Part shown: positions 26,837 to 36,515 of the stretch, piece by piece
How the letters are laid out: every line of letters starts with the position of its first letter
Numbering within the stretch: the first letter of the stretch is position 1
NCBI GenBank assembly: GCA_040880125.1
Contig: JBBDJB010000018.1
Location: 368,093 to 432,092, forward strand
Origin: JBBDJB01 sp040880125
GTDB taxonomy: Bacteria; Planctomycetota; Planctomycetia; Pirellulales; JBBDJB01
Length of the DNA stretch: 64,000 bases
Reading direction: 5' to 3'
Program-made: the position numbers and the translations under genes
Notes under the pieces: model-generated
What the model was told of the DNA's origin: nothing
What the model saw: only the letters and a program-made list of their open reading frames with translations
Databases searched by the model: none

Positions 26837-26941
26837 CGAGCATTCGACAACCGGATGGACGACCGTGGGTGGATATGGATCGGTGGAGGGAGATGACTGG
26901 GCGGTATGGGTATTGAGGGCTTCCGCCTGCCTCTTGGCGGA

Positions 26942-27673
26942 CTAACGCGGAGCGCCATCGTCCGCACGCCTGGCAAGGACGATGTAATTCACCTCGGCTC
27001 GCCGGTGGCACGGATCTTCGAAAGGAATATCCATGATTACTGCGTCAGCAAACACAGCGCGCATCGAATTGATGAAGCACTCGGACGGGTGCTCCGCGAA
27101 CCAGAACGCGACCACGCCCGATGGCCTCACGTGCGCCTCAAGCGCGCTGAGCCCCGCATTTCGGTACGCCGCCGCATGCTGGTGGTGCCAGAGGAGTGAG
27201 GGGGAGTCATCGATGTCAATCAGGATCGCGTCGAATAATCCAATTTCATTGCGGGCGATGCGTTCAAAAAAGTCGCCCCTAATAATTTGAAGCCTGGGGT
27301 CGCGAACGAACTCGTCCGACCACGGCAGGATGCCTTCGTAGTGCCAACCGACAACGTCCTCCAGTTTCTCAACGACGGTCACTTCACTAACGCGCCGATC
27401 CGCAAGGGTCGCCATTGTTGTGAAACCGAACCCAAGGCCGCCAACTAGCACGGCTAGGCGACGCTCCGGCAATAGCGCCAACGCCATTTGTGCAAGCGCC
27501 TCTTCCGACGTGGTAACGGCGCTTGACATCATGAGCTTGCCCGACACGAGCATTTCGAAGACGTGACGATCGAGGGCAAGCGACCATCGCTTACGAAGCA
27601 TCATCCGGCCGAACTTGGTATCCGAGTCGTGCAGGATGCGCAACGCAGTCTTCGCAGCCTCCTCCTCAGTCAT
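26942..27673 (-). CDS. Spermidine synthase-like methyltransferase-fold protein
   Basis: A 243-residue protein of the Rossmann AdoMet-dependent/aminopropyltransferase fold. VLVGGLGFGFTTMATL is the glycine-rich loop, VTVVEKLEDVVGWHYEG holds the acidic residue for the cofactor ribose, and DAILIDIDDSPSLLW is the motif of spermidine synthases. The N-terminal strand module (FEMLVSGKLMMSSAVTTSEE) also matches that family. AGGAGT seven bases before the ATG at 27673 decides the start over an upstream in-frame ATG at 27721. The usual catalytic Asp region is only partly kept, so the reaction may differ from polyamine synthesis. Confidence 0.8.
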   Translation of the reverse strand: MTEEEAAKTALRILHDSDTKFGRMMLRKRWSLALDRHVFEMLVSGKLMMSSAVTTSEEALAQMALALLPERRLAVLVGGLGFGFTTMATLADRRVSEVTVVEKLEDVVGWHYEGILPWSDEFVRDPRLQIIRGDFFERIARNEIGLFDAILIDIDDSPSLLWHHQHAAAYRNAGLSALEAHVRPSGVVAFWFAEHPSECFINSMRAVFADAVIMDIPFEDPCHRRAEVNYIVLARRADDGAPR

Positions 27674-27984
27674 TGTGTACACTCCTATTCGACGGTTTCG
27701 CTTCCAACTTGCCGGTGCCAATGATCGAGCAAGCCCTCATGTCCATATTCTCAATCGTGCATGAAGAGTCTCCGGCAAGACGCGAGCCGCGCCGCGCCTG
27801 GGCCGGAGACGAGCGGACCGTGAGATGCGCGGCGATGATCAACTCATGGCGAAATCTGCCACTGCGGGAAGCAATGTCGTCTGGTTGGATGTGTCCGAAC
27901 TTGCGGACGCGAGCCCTGTCATACGGTGGTTAACGGAGGCGGCAACTCGCCAGTTCAGCCAGAGCCGCCGAAAGCGCCGCCCAC

Positions 27985-28332
27985 CTAGCGTCCGCTGCGT
28001 TCCTTGCACGCCACGCAAAAGGGGGATTCGGGGACGAACTCGAGTCGCTCGGGTGGAATGCGATTGCCGCACTCCACACACGCTCCGTAGGTTCCCGCCT
28101 TGATCCGCTCGAGGGCGGCGCGAACTGCTGCGAGTTGCGATTCCAACTGCCGCTTCGCATGCAGTGCGACTTGTTGTTGTTGATAGGCGTCGATGTACGT
28201 TAGGCGCCCGACGGATGAGTCCATCACAGGTGCATTGGCAGAAAACTCCGCAGTCTTGATTCGGTCAAGTGTTTCCTCCTCAAGCTCTCTAAGGATGCGT
28301 TCGGCTTCCGCGTAGGGCGGCCCTTGGGGCAT
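27985..28332 (-). CDS. DksA/TraR-type zinc-finger protein
   Basis: A 115-residue protein with a long coiled coil (residues about 10-80) followed by a four-cysteine zinc finger, CVECGNRIPPERLEFVPESP and then FCVACKE. This is the DksA/TraR layout, where the coiled-coil tip enters the RNA polymerase secondary channel. The coiled-coil tip DxxDxA of true DksA is not evident. GGAG eight bases before the ATG at 28332 sets the start. A role in transcription under stress is likely, in line with the neighbours. Confidence 0.87.
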   Translation of the reverse strand: MPQGPPYAEAERILRELEEETLDRIKTAEFSANAPVMDSSVGRLTYIDAYQQQQVALHAKRQLESQLAAVRAALERIKAGTYGACVECGNRIPPERLEFVPESPFCVACKERSGR

Positions 28333-28480
28333 AGCTTTTCTCCTGTCGACGTCTCCATTCGTCACGATTAGCCGACGCAACGCACTCGATGCCGGAAGCG
28401 ACACTGCACCCATGTGTGCTGCGCAGCACTCAAATATCCACCAGCATTATAGGGAGTCCGCACAGCGGCGTGCGGGGAAG

Positions 28481-29128
28481 TCACGACTTTAGAAACAAAC
28501 TTACATTGTGAGTCCGGTAAGCGACCGTCAGCCCGTAATGATCGGCGAGCCAATCGATCGTTGTCGAATGGTAGAAGCTCACATGCGTCGGATCCTTTTT
28601 GTAGTACCACGCTTCGAACGCTCCACAATCGTCTCGGAGCCGGGTCATAACCCCAAGCCAACTTCCGCGACTCAAGAGGCTGACAAGTCGGCACCAGTCC
28701 TTCGCCGGCTGATAGAAGTGTTCGGCGACTTCGCTGCATGTGACGAAGTCGTACGTCCGGGCCAGTACGCCGTTATCCGGGGCGAAGTATGGGTCGTAAA
28801 GCTTAACTGCCATCCCCGATTCCTCGAGCATCACCGACAACGCCGGCCCAGGTCCGCAGCCGTAGTCGAGTCCTTCCATTCCCGGCTCCAGTCGCGAAAT
28901 TAGCGGCTCCGCAAGTTGATTGAGAAATTGGCGGTAGCGGAGATCTCTCGGGTCATTCTCATGTTGGTCGTACACGGCCTTCTCGTGACGGCCGTCCAAG
29001 TGACTTTCCGGATCAGCGAACACGAGTTCACATGTGCGGCAGCGAAAGTACGATCGATCCGCGTCGTTGGAAAACGGCCGCGAGAAATCCCCGCAGAGCG
29101 GGCATGCCAGTGCCGCCATCGGCTTCAT
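28481..29128 (-). CDS. Zinc-ribbon class I SAM methyltransferase
   Basis: A 215-residue protein. The N-terminus holds a zinc ribbon, ACPLCGDF and YFRCRTCELVF. The methyltransferase follows with LDYGCGPGPALSVML (AdoMet loop), and DFVTCSEVAEHFYQPAKDW, which is the motif seen in UbiE/type-11-12 enzymes. The C-terminal PTHVSFYHSTTIDWLADHYG matches the typical CDHVSFF block that follows in this family. It overlaps the upstream small gene by ATGA. The substrate is unknown. The gene at 39.3 kb has the same domain plan. Confidence 0.85.
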   Translation of the reverse strand: MKPMAALACPLCGDFSRPFSNDADRSYFRCRTCELVFADPESHLDGRHEKAVYDQHENDPRDLRYRQFLNQLAEPLISRLEPGMEGLDYGCGPGPALSVMLEESGMAVKLYDPYFAPDNGVLARTYDFVTCSEVAEHFYQPAKDWCRLVSLLSRGSWLGVMTRLRDDCGAFEAWYYKKDPTHVSFYHSTTIDWLADHYGLTVAYRTHNVSLFLKS

Positions 29129-29322
29129 CCCGTTTTGATCGCGGCAATGAGTGAATCGACGGCCTGCGGTGAAAGATCGATATCCGACTTCGCCAGCCAC
29201 GCGCTCACTTCAGTGGGCGTGGCGTCAGGTCGCGCTGCCAAATAGCGTCGGATCATCGAGGTGACCGAAAGGCCCGGCTGTGGCTCCGGGAACCGGTCCG
29301 AGCGGGAGGAGGTGTCGTTCAT
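29125..29322 (-). CDS. Small hypothetical protein (65 aa)
   Basis: A 65-residue protein whose second half, SMIRRYLAARPDATPTEVSAW followed by PQAVDSLIAAIKTG, looks like a small helix-turn-helix-like domain of the kind seen in planctomycete proteins that test repeat length or DNA. Its stop overlaps the methyltransferase start (ATGA), so the two are coupled. The start at 29322 lacks a strong ribosome binding site. Confidence 0.5.
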   Translation of the reverse strand: MNDTSSRSDRFPEPQPGLSVTSMIRRYLAARPDATPTEVSAWLAKSDIDLSPQAVDSLIAAIKTG

Positions 29323-30085
29323 CTGTACACGCTTAGGAACACGGTTTTTGTCGGCGGCCGAAAAGGGAACGTTGGTAGCTGAAACGGATCGCCACCCATC
29401 CAAGTGGACAAGCATACGTTCGGTCGATCCCCATTCGGCACGACGCACGGCAAGAGGTAGTCGATGGACGTCCGTAGCTGCGGAGAGAAGCGGCCGACGC
29501 GCGGGCGACATCGGCGAGGCAGTGAGCTCCGCATTAGAAGGCCGAGGGTGATATCACGGCGGACTCATACCTTCAGGATAGAAGGGGCCAGTTCCTGGGT
29601 CAATCGACATTCCGGATGTGGGGCGCGCCCAAGCGACGCTGATCTGTGGTCAGCGACGGAGAATCTCGGGTTGCCCCAGCCCCGGCCGACCGGTAAATTT
29701 GAAGCATGAATCCTCATACGGGCAGCCGATTTTTTCCGATCCCAGAACATGCACACGCCCTTTTTGACGGCGTGTGCCCACGCCGTTGGCCGCACTGGCC
29801 GACCTCTGTCGCGGCTGCTGTTGCTCCTTCAAGTGCCACCCCGCCCTAGTCGGTAATTGCCGGCATATCAGCCGGCGAGTTCACCGGTCTGCCGATCAAG
29901 GCACTGCCGTCGTTTGGCTGCCAGGGCGACCCTCGCACAGTCCGCCCTGGTGATTCACCTTGGGCCGACGGCGCTTCCAAGTACAGGGACAGCGGCGGCG
30001 ATGGCTGCTGTAGGCGTCGCCGAATCTCGGCATCTATTCGCCCCTCGAGGGTCGACAGGGTATTTTTTTTAAGGAGTGTCAAAAC
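29323..30085. other. Long gap with inverted repeat
   Basis: About 760 bases without a gene I can support. A nine-base inverted repeat, GCACACGCC/GGCGTGTGC, with a nine-base loop lies at 29751-29777; it has no T-tract and is not a classic terminator. The last 150 bases should hold the RF3 promoter. Possible open frames show no protein pattern. Confidence 0.4.
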
Positions 30086-31738
30086 GTGATGTGTGAGTCG
30101 AACCCTATCGTCCAGCGAGAGGCGGCACGGCGACGGACTTTCGCCATTATTTCGCATCCGGATGCGGGTAAGACGACCCTCACCGAAAAGTTGCTCTTGT
30201 ACGGAGGTCGCGTCGACGTGGCTGGCGCGGTTCGCGGGAGGAAGACTCAGCGGGCAGCGACATCCGACTGGATGGAACTTGAACGGCAGCGAGGCATATC
30301 AGTCAGTTCGACGGTGCTACCCTTCGAATACCGGGGTCTGCAATTAAACCTGCTCGATACGCCCGGCCACCACGACTTCAGCGAGGATACCTATCGCACA
30401 TTGATGGCGGCCGAGTGTGCCATCATGGTGATCGATCTTGCCAAAGGAATTGAAGAGCAGACAGAGAAGCTGTTTCGCGTTTGTGCGCTGCGCCGAATTC
30501 CTGTCGTCACCTTCGTCAATAAGGTTGATCGACCCGGACGCGAGCCGTTGGAGATCTTGGCTGAGATCGAGGCGAAGCTGGGAATCGCAGCCACGGCACA
30601 AAACTGGCCGCTGGGCACCGGCTTTGATTTTAGGGGAATTGTTGAACTTCCTTCGCAGATGGTGCATCTCTTCGAGAAAGGCAGCGGCGGACATCGAATT
30701 CCGTTTCAGTCGGTTCCGCTGCCATCACTCGTGCCAAACATGCTCGCCCCAAGCACGTCGGCCCCGGGAGTTGCGGAGCGCACATCCGACGAAGTTGAGC
30801 TTGTGGCGTCGGCTGGCGAGCCGTTCGACCGCTCCCGATTTCTGGCTGGGGATTTGACGCCGGTGTTCTTCGGCAGTGCGCTAACGAACTTCGGGGTCGA
30901 ACACTTTCTGGAACGCTTTCTCTGCCATTGCCCATCACCGGGAGCGCATGCCTGCGACCGCGGCCGCATTCCGGCGGAACATCCACACTTTTCAGGCTTC
31001 ATCTTTAAGATCCAGGCGAATCTCGACCCGCGACACCGGGACCGAGTGGCGTTCGTGCGGGTCTGCTCCGGCAGGTTTCGCCGCGAGATGGAGGTGCTTC
31101 ATGTACGAAGCGGCAAGAAGCTGCGACTGACGCGCTCACACCGGGTCTTCGGTCAGGAACGCGAGACCATGGATGAGGCCTTTGCAGGGGACATCATCGG
31201 CCTGGTGAATCCGGGCGAGTTCCAATTGGGCGATACGATCTGCGAGGGGCAACCGTTCAGTTTCGAGCCTCTGCCGCAGTTTTCACCAGAATATTTTGCG
31301 ATTCTGCGTTGTACGGACACAGCTCGGCGCAAGCAGTTCGCCCGGGGACTGGCCCAGTTGATCGAGGAGGGGGCGATTCAGCAGTTCACCGATTCCTCAG
31401 CGGCGCGTGCCGAGCCGATCCTGGCGGCCGTTGGCGAGCTGCAGTTCGACGTGGTGCGCTTTCGTCTGGAAACGGAGTACAACACGCGGACTCAGATCGA
31501 GTGGTTGCCCTACAAGCTGGCGCGCTGGCCCCGCTCGATCGAGGGAACATCCACGACGATTAAACTTCCGTATTCCGCGAAAATGGTGCTCGACCAAAAC
31601 AAGGGTATGGCGATTCTTTTTACGTCGAAGTGGGACGCCGAGTACTGCGCTCGAGAACATCCCGGAATCGAACTCTGCGAGGTCCGCCAGCAATCCACCC
31701 AGGACATTGATCGCCGGCAGCCAATCCCGATGCGGTGA
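30086..31738 (+). CDS. prfC: Peptide chain release factor 3 (RF3)
   Basis: A 550-residue translational GTPase of the RF3 family, which recycles RF1/RF2 from the ribosome after release. G1 is SHPDAGKTTLTE, G2 lies at RGISVSSTV, G3 is DTPGHHDFS and G4 is FVNKVD. The family feature EDTYRTL follows G3, and the C-terminal part keeps LQFDVVRFRLETEYN. Length is close to E. coli RF3. AAGGAG nine bases before the GTG at 30086 favours that start; ATG follows directly. It lies next to an MFS transporter and away from other translation genes, so it may be a second copy used under stress. Confidence 0.95.
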   Translation: MMCESNPIVQREAARRRTFAIISHPDAGKTTLTEKLLLYGGRVDVAGAVRGRKTQRAATSDWMELERQRGISVSSTVLPFEYRGLQLNLLDTPGHHDFSEDTYRTLMAAECAIMVIDLAKGIEEQTEKLFRVCALRRIPVVTFVNKVDRPGREPLEILAEIEAKLGIAATAQNWPLGTGFDFRGIVELPSQMVHLFEKGSGGHRIPFQSVPLPSLVPNMLAPSTSAPGVAERTSDEVELVASAGEPFDRSRFLAGDLTPVFFGSALTNFGVEHFLERFLCHCPSPGAHACDRGRIPAEHPHFSGFIFKIQANLDPRHRDRVAFVRVCSGRFRREMEVLHVRSGKKLRLTRSHRVFGQERETMDEAFAGDIIGLVNPGEFQLGDTICEGQPFSFEPLPQFSPEYFAILRCTDTARRKQFARGLAQLIEEGAIQQFTDSSAARAEPILAAVGELQFDVVRFRLETEYNTRTQIEWLPYKLARWPRSIEGTSTTIKLPYSAKMVLDQNKGMAILFTSKWDAEYCAREHPGIELCEVRQQSTQDIDRRQPIPMR

Positions 31739-31836
31739 AAGGATAGCACCGCCAGTGGCTGCTGTGTTGCCGGGGGAGCGGCAGGATGCCCTCCCCTGGT
31801 CTTCGATCGCTTCCAAGTAGCATGGAATGACAACGA

Positions 31837-33180
31837 ATGCGTCACCCCGATTTACAAGCGTCCAGCGAGGACCTGATCACTGCGGAGGAAGCGGCCCGCC
31901 CCACCAGCGTCTACTACGGCTGGGTGATGCTTCCACTATCGATGGCTGCGCTTATCGCCAGTTCGCCGGGCCAAACCTTCGGCGTGTCGATATTCAATGA
32001 GCCGATGCGGCTATCCCTGGGGCTCACGCACGGCCAACTGGCCTTTGCCTACGCGGTTGGAACCATCGTCGGAGCAGTGCCCATAACATTTATCGGGGCG
32101 ACTATGGATCGCCGTGGGCTTCGAACTACGATGCTCGTGGTCGTAAGCCTCTTCAGTGCTGCTTGCCTGCTCACTGCGTTTACGCAGGGCTTGTTGACGC
32201 TCATTGTGGCTTTCGGCCTGCTTCGAATGCTTGGTCCGGGAGCATTGGCTTTTCTAAGCGGGAACACCTTGCCATTTTGGTTCGAACGACGCTTAGGGAC
32301 CGTGGAGGGATTTCGCCAGGTCGGCATGGCCGCCGCCATGGCGATCGTGCCCGCGCTAAACCTCTTCCTGGTTGCGAGCTTTGGCTGGCGCGTCGGCTAC
32401 GCGATATTGGGAGGCGCAATCTGGTGCCTTCTATTTCCGGTTTTCGCGATATTCTTCCGCAACCATCCGGACGAAGTTGGACAGGTACTGGACGGCCGAA
32501 AGCCTGAGCTGGAATCGCCACTTATCAAGCCATCCAAGGAAGGAACGCTATCTTGGGGACTGAGCCTCAAGGAGTCGATGCACACCCGGTCCTTCTGGAT
32601 CGTCACTGCCGGTACGTCGATGTTCGCCTTGATCCACACAGCCGTCTTCTTTTGCCTGGTGCCCATCCTTCAGGAACGAGGTTTGTCGGGGCGAGATGCA
32701 GCGACCCTATTGACGATATTCGCGATTTTTATGGCGATAGCACAGGTGGTGGGAGGTATGTTAGCCGACCGGGTTCGGGCCCAGCCACTGCTTTTTCTCG
32801 GTTCATTGGGACTGGGGCTGAGCATGTTTCTGCTGCTGTGGTCCACGACACCCGCCGCGGCCTATCTCTCCGGGGCAGTGCTCGGAATCTCGCAGGGCCT
32901 GTATTTCGGCACGGCCAATCCACTGTGGGCACGCTACTTCGGGAGAAGGCATTTGGGGAAGATTCGTGGCGCATTGATAACCCTCCAGATCGGAGCCTCC
33001 AGCTTCGGGCCGCTGATGGCAGGCCTCGCGCGAGACTACTCGGGCGATTTCGGCGGGGTACTGACGGCGTTCGCCCTGGCACCACTGCCGATTGCGACCC
33101 TGTCTCTGTTGGCGGCGCCTCCGAAGCGAGTCGCCGTGGAGGCAAGTGATCCTCTATTGTCAACAGCTTCGGTCGCGTGA
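31837..33180 (+). CDS. MFS transporter
   Basis: A 447-residue permease with about 12 hydrophobic helices. It has the MFS loop motif in GATMDRRGLRTTM after TM2 and the mirrored GGMLADRVRAQPLL after TM8. The overall pattern resembles the oxalate/formate and monocarboxylate antiporter branch (SWGLSLKESMHTRSFWIV between the two halves). The substrate cannot be assigned. The start at 31837 lacks a strong ribosome binding site but begins in the expected place before TM1. It lies 98 bases after prfC on the same strand. Confidence 0.9.
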   Translation: MRHPDLQASSEDLITAEEAARPTSVYYGWVMLPLSMAALIASSPGQTFGVSIFNEPMRLSLGLTHGQLAFAYAVGTIVGAVPITFIGATMDRRGLRTTMLVVVSLFSAACLLTAFTQGLLTLIVAFGLLRMLGPGALAFLSGNTLPFWFERRLGTVEGFRQVGMAAAMAIVPALNLFLVASFGWRVGYAILGGAIWCLLFPVFAIFFRNHPDEVGQVLDGRKPELESPLIKPSKEGTLSWGLSLKESMHTRSFWIVTAGTSMFALIHTAVFFCLVPILQERGLSGRDAATLLTIFAIFMAIAQVVGGMLADRVRAQPLLFLGSLGLGLSMFLLLWSTTPAAAYLSGAVLGISQGLYFGTANPLWARYFGRRHLGKIRGALITLQIGASSFGPLMAGLARDYSGDFGGVLTAFALAPLPIATLSLLAAPPKRVAVEASDPLLSTASVA

Positions 33181-33249
33181 GGCGTGCAGATGCGAAGCTC
33201 CAGTAACGATCATCATCTTTCGAGCGGGATTCACTCGATCGGAGACGCT

Positions 33250-33879
33250 ATGAAGAGAGGGCGATTCACCAGCTGCTGCATCTCGGCTGACGCAGCCTTC
33301 ACAACAATTCGCACGGTGTCCCAATCTGGCCTGAACGCGGGCAGCGATTGGCAGGCGCGGGCAGGCAGATCGCCGGAGGGGCGCTGCATTCGCCTGGTTG
33401 GAGAGCAACCATGGAACGAACAAGTACAAATCGAAGTTACTCCGTTGACAGATTCTACCGAACTAACGATGTGCATCGATGGCACGGTCTTGTTGACAAG
33501 TCTGCTGATTCCAGAGCTGCATGATCGACGAGGACTTGAAGCACTGGGGTGCTTCGCGCGGCGGCAGGGCCACAAGCTCGATACTTACATACGCTGTGTC
33601 CGCGAGGTTCGCCGTGCTCCTGCGGAATTGCCCCTCTTGATTTCGGTATTCCAGACTGATAGCCTGAACTCAAAGCAAGACATCGACGCTTGCTGGTGGA
33701 CCATCGATTCTGTTGTCTGCCTCACTGGCGCGGCCGGCCACCGCTATTGGTCCACCTCCCACGGTAGTCCTCGGTCCGCTTTGCCTTCGCGCCGGGAACC
33801 ATTCGGCACTGCTCGATGCCCGGCCGACCGCCGCGCAATGCCGGCAATGTGCTGGAGAGCTGGCCACGAGACGGAATGA
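33250..33879 (+). CDS. Hypothetical protein
   Basis: A 209-residue frame starting after GGAGACGCT, a good ribosome binding site. The middle part, TELTMCIDGTVLLTSLLIPE and RGLEALGCFARRQGHKLDTY, looks protein-like, but the C-terminal 50 residues are rich in Arg, Pro and Ser and may reflect a frameshift. No family recognised. It lies between the MFS gene and groEL. Confidence 0.4.
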   Translation: MKRGRFTSCCISADAAFTTIRTVSQSGLNAGSDWQARAGRSPEGRCIRLVGEQPWNEQVQIEVTPLTDSTELTMCIDGTVLLTSLLIPELHDRRGLEALGCFARRQGHKLDTYIRCVREVRRAPAELPLLISVFQTDSLNSKQDIDACWWTIDSVVCLTGAAGHRYWSTSHGSPRSALPSRREPFGTARCPADRRAMPAMCWRAGHETE

Positions 33880-34076
33880 GCTACACGGCCCCGCAGCGGG
33901 ATGACGTGTACGCCCCCTGCACTCAGGGGCGGCCCCGTCCGCCTTCTCACCGACTTCCCCGGAACGCTGTCCGCGGAAGACTGCTTGGCCGTGCAATCGC
34001 TACCTTCGCCATTGGCCGCGACTGACTATGTCGTCTGAGTTTGCCGCTGGCGGGAAACCTGTGAAAGGAGAATACG

Positions 34077-35687
34077 ATGGCCAAACAGATTCTCTATGGG
34101 CAAGACGCGAGAGAAGCGATCCGCCGCGGTGTCTCTCAGGTGGCCCGCGCCGGACGGACTACCCTTGGGCCGCGCGGCCGTCATGTCATCGTTCAGCAGT
34201 CGGACGGTTCGATGCTGGTTACCAAGGATGGGGTGACGGTTGTGCAGCAGATTGAACTGGAAGACCCGTTCGAAAACCTTGGGGCACGTCTCATCCGACA
34301 AACGGCGGACGTCACTAGCAGGCGAGCCGGTGACGGGACAACAACCGCGACGCTGCTTGCCGAATCGATCTTCATCGAAGGGCTTAAAGCGGTTGCCGCT
34401 GGTATCAATCCGATTGGGCTGAAGCAGGGCATCGAATTGGCCGTGCGTGACGTCGTCAGGAAAGTTCAAGATTTTGCAGTACCAGTCACCGATGTAGCGC
34501 GGCTGCGGCAGGTAGCCACAGTGGCCAGCAACGGCGATACGGAAATCGGGCAGCTGCTCGCTGACGTGCTTTCTGCAGCCGGCGAGGACATGGTAACTAT
34601 CGAGGACGGGCGTGGAGCCGCAACAGAGGTTGAATGGGTGGATGGGCTGAAGTTCGGTCGGGGCTTTCTGTCACCCTACTTCGTCACTCATCCGGAAACC
34701 GGACAGGTTGTGTTGGAGAATCCACGCATTTTGGCCACCGATGGCAGTTTGGCATCAATTCAACCGCTGATACCACTTCTGGAAGCCGCCGCCAATTCCG
34801 ATCGTCCGCTATTGATCATTGCCCGCGACGTCCAGGGCGAGGCATTGGCCGGACTGGTGCTGAACGCCACTCAAAAGACCGTAAGTTGTTGTGCCGTGAA
34901 AGCACCAGAATTCGGCGATAGGGCTCGGGACTTCCTGGACGACCTGGCCGTCTTCACGGGCGGCCAGACGGTATCGGCCGAGGCCGGCCAGGACCTTAAA
35001 GACGTGCAGTTGGAGAACCTAGGGATGGCGAAGCGGGTCGTGGTTACCCGAGACGACACGCTCATTGTCGGCGGCGCCGGTCGCGGAAAACTTGTCGAGA
35101 CCCGCTTGCAATACCTTCGCACGATCCGCTGTTCGGCCGAGGCCGCAGATGCGGAATGGGTAGATCGTCGGATAGCGCAACTCGGCGGGCGGGTCGCAAA
35201 GATTCTTGTGGGGGCCAGAACAGAGAGCGAATTGCTGGAGAAAAAAGCGCGACTGGACGACGCGCTGCATGCCGCGCAAGCGGCGCGGGAAGAGGGGATC
35301 GTGCCAGGTGGAGGCGTCGCGTTACTTCGAGCCGCCCAATCACTGGAGAACTCTGGAGTGGATGGCGAACTAAAGATCGGTTACCAAGCCGTGCTGAAAG
35401 CCTGCCGAACTCCATTAACGGCGATCGCCGATAACGCTGGCCGAAGCGGAACTGCAGTCTGTGAGCATGTGGCAGAGCACAGCACAGGCTACGGATACGA
35501 TGCCAGTCTCGATGTATTTCAAGATCTTATGGAAGCCGGGATCGTCGATGCCAGCAAAGTCGTGACCCAGGCACTCGAAAACGCCGGAAGCTTATCCGCA
35601 ACGTTACTCACGAGTGACGCGGTGATTGCGGAATCCGTCGACGGGGCGGGAATCGCAAAGCGAGAGCAGTCGGCATTTCGATGGTGA
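34077..35687 (+). CDS. groEL: Divergent GroEL-type chaperonin
   Basis: A 536-residue chaperonin that keeps the ATP site: VTKDGVTVVQQIELEDPFEN, AGDGTTTATLLAE (Asp87 equivalent) and DDALHAAQAAREEGIVPGGG (Asp398 equivalent). It differs from house-keeping GroEL: the intermediate helix reads TADVTSRRAGDG, the apical region contains TQKTVSCCAVKAPEFGDRAR, and the C-terminus ends REQSAFRW instead of a Gly-Gly-Met tail. No groES lies next to it. GGAGAATACG precedes the ATG. It is probably a specialised paralog; Planctomycetes often carry several GroEL copies. No CIRCE inverted repeat was found upstream. Confidence 0.95.
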   Translation: MAKQILYGQDAREAIRRGVSQVARAGRTTLGPRGRHVIVQQSDGSMLVTKDGVTVVQQIELEDPFENLGARLIRQTADVTSRRAGDGTTTATLLAESIFIEGLKAVAAGINPIGLKQGIELAVRDVVRKVQDFAVPVTDVARLRQVATVASNGDTEIGQLLADVLSAAGEDMVTIEDGRGAATEVEWVDGLKFGRGFLSPYFVTHPETGQVVLENPRILATDGSLASIQPLIPLLEAAANSDRPLLIIARDVQGEALAGLVLNATQKTVSCCAVKAPEFGDRARDFLDDLAVFTGGQTVSAEAGQDLKDVQLENLGMAKRVVVTRDDTLIVGGAGRGKLVETRLQYLRTIRCSAEAADAEWVDRRIAQLGGRVAKILVGARTESELLEKKARLDDALHAAQAAREEGIVPGGGVALLRAAQSLENSGVDGELKIGYQAVLKACRTPLTAIADNAGRSGTAVCEHVAEHSTGYGYDASLDVFQDLMEAGIVDASKVVTQALENAGSLSATLLTSDAVIAESVDGAGIAKREQSAFRW

Positions 35688-35714
35688 GTTTGACGATTCG
35701 ATTGAAGGGAAATT

Positions 35715-36059
35715 ATGGCGACACATCGGCTCCTGGCCTTGGAGGCAGTGCAACTTTGTCGAGCGAAGCTCGTAGAGGATGGAGACGACATACCGGAACG
35801 GGACGCAGCATTGGAGCATGCGCTCCTGTTAAGTCATCAAGTCGAGCAGTACGTTCTGCAATGGCCAGCCACCCGGCTTCACCGAGCGCTTGGCTTCATT
35901 CAGGGTGTTCTGGTCTCGCGGGGGTGCTCAAGCCTGGAAGAGCAATGCACACTTTTGGAAAGGCTTCAAATTGGCTTCCCAGAGTGTCGTGATCGAGACT
36001 TGGCCGACCACCTTGACCCGAGGCAACCGTTCGAGCTGGAATTAGGCGGCTCCGGGTGA
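35715..36059 (+). CDS. Small hypothetical protein (114 aa)
   Basis: A 114-residue helical protein (ALEAVQLCRAKLVEDGDDIP, then RDAALEHALLLSHQVEQYVL). It begins 27 bases after groEL with GAAGGGA upstream of the ATG, so the two are likely cotranscribed. No family recognised. A chaperonin helper is one guess, from position only. Confidence 0.6.
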   Translation: MATHRLLALEAVQLCRAKLVEDGDDIPERDAALEHALLLSHQVEQYVLQWPATRLHRALGFIQGVLVSRGCSSLEEQCTLLERLQIGFPECRDRDLADHLDPRQPFELELGGSG

Positions 36060-36515
36060 CAGAGGGCTCCCTTCAAACAAACTGCAGACTTCGCGACAGC
36101 AAAATCGGCATGTGCCCGCTGTACGCGGTTGATAAGCTAGAGTGTATTCCGTAGAATCCAGACCATGAGTCCGCCCTGATCAGATACGATTTCTTTGTCG
36201 CGGAGCGCGGTGCCGATTGCTTCGGGTCTATCGGCCGCACTGATCACGAGCGAACGACTCGGCCCCTTCTCTCCGCGATTCGGCTGCCGCGTAACGGATC
36301 GACGCTTTCAGCGATTCCGTGACGATGCCTCCGTGACAGTTCACGCAGTGCAGGCTGCGCTGAAGCGATCGACTAGCAGCGAGTCCGCGACATCCAGATC
36401 GCCGTAGCGATGCTGGTCACAGAGCGCGACCATTATTGATGTTCAAGCTCGCCGCGTGCGCGGTCGAACTAGGATCCGAACGCAGACTCGAAAGCTCGAC
36501 CCGGCTACACACCGC
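36060..36515. other. Gap with possible cytochrome c relic
   Basis: About 450 bases without a supported gene. On the reverse strand a frame reads SLHCVNCHGGIVTE with a CxxCH haem-binding motif at 36333-36347, followed by about 30 further codons to a stop; no start codon is found. A second CxxCH frame fragment is found in the gap at 38.9 kb. They may be remains of cytochrome c genes or chance. Confidence 0.35.
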
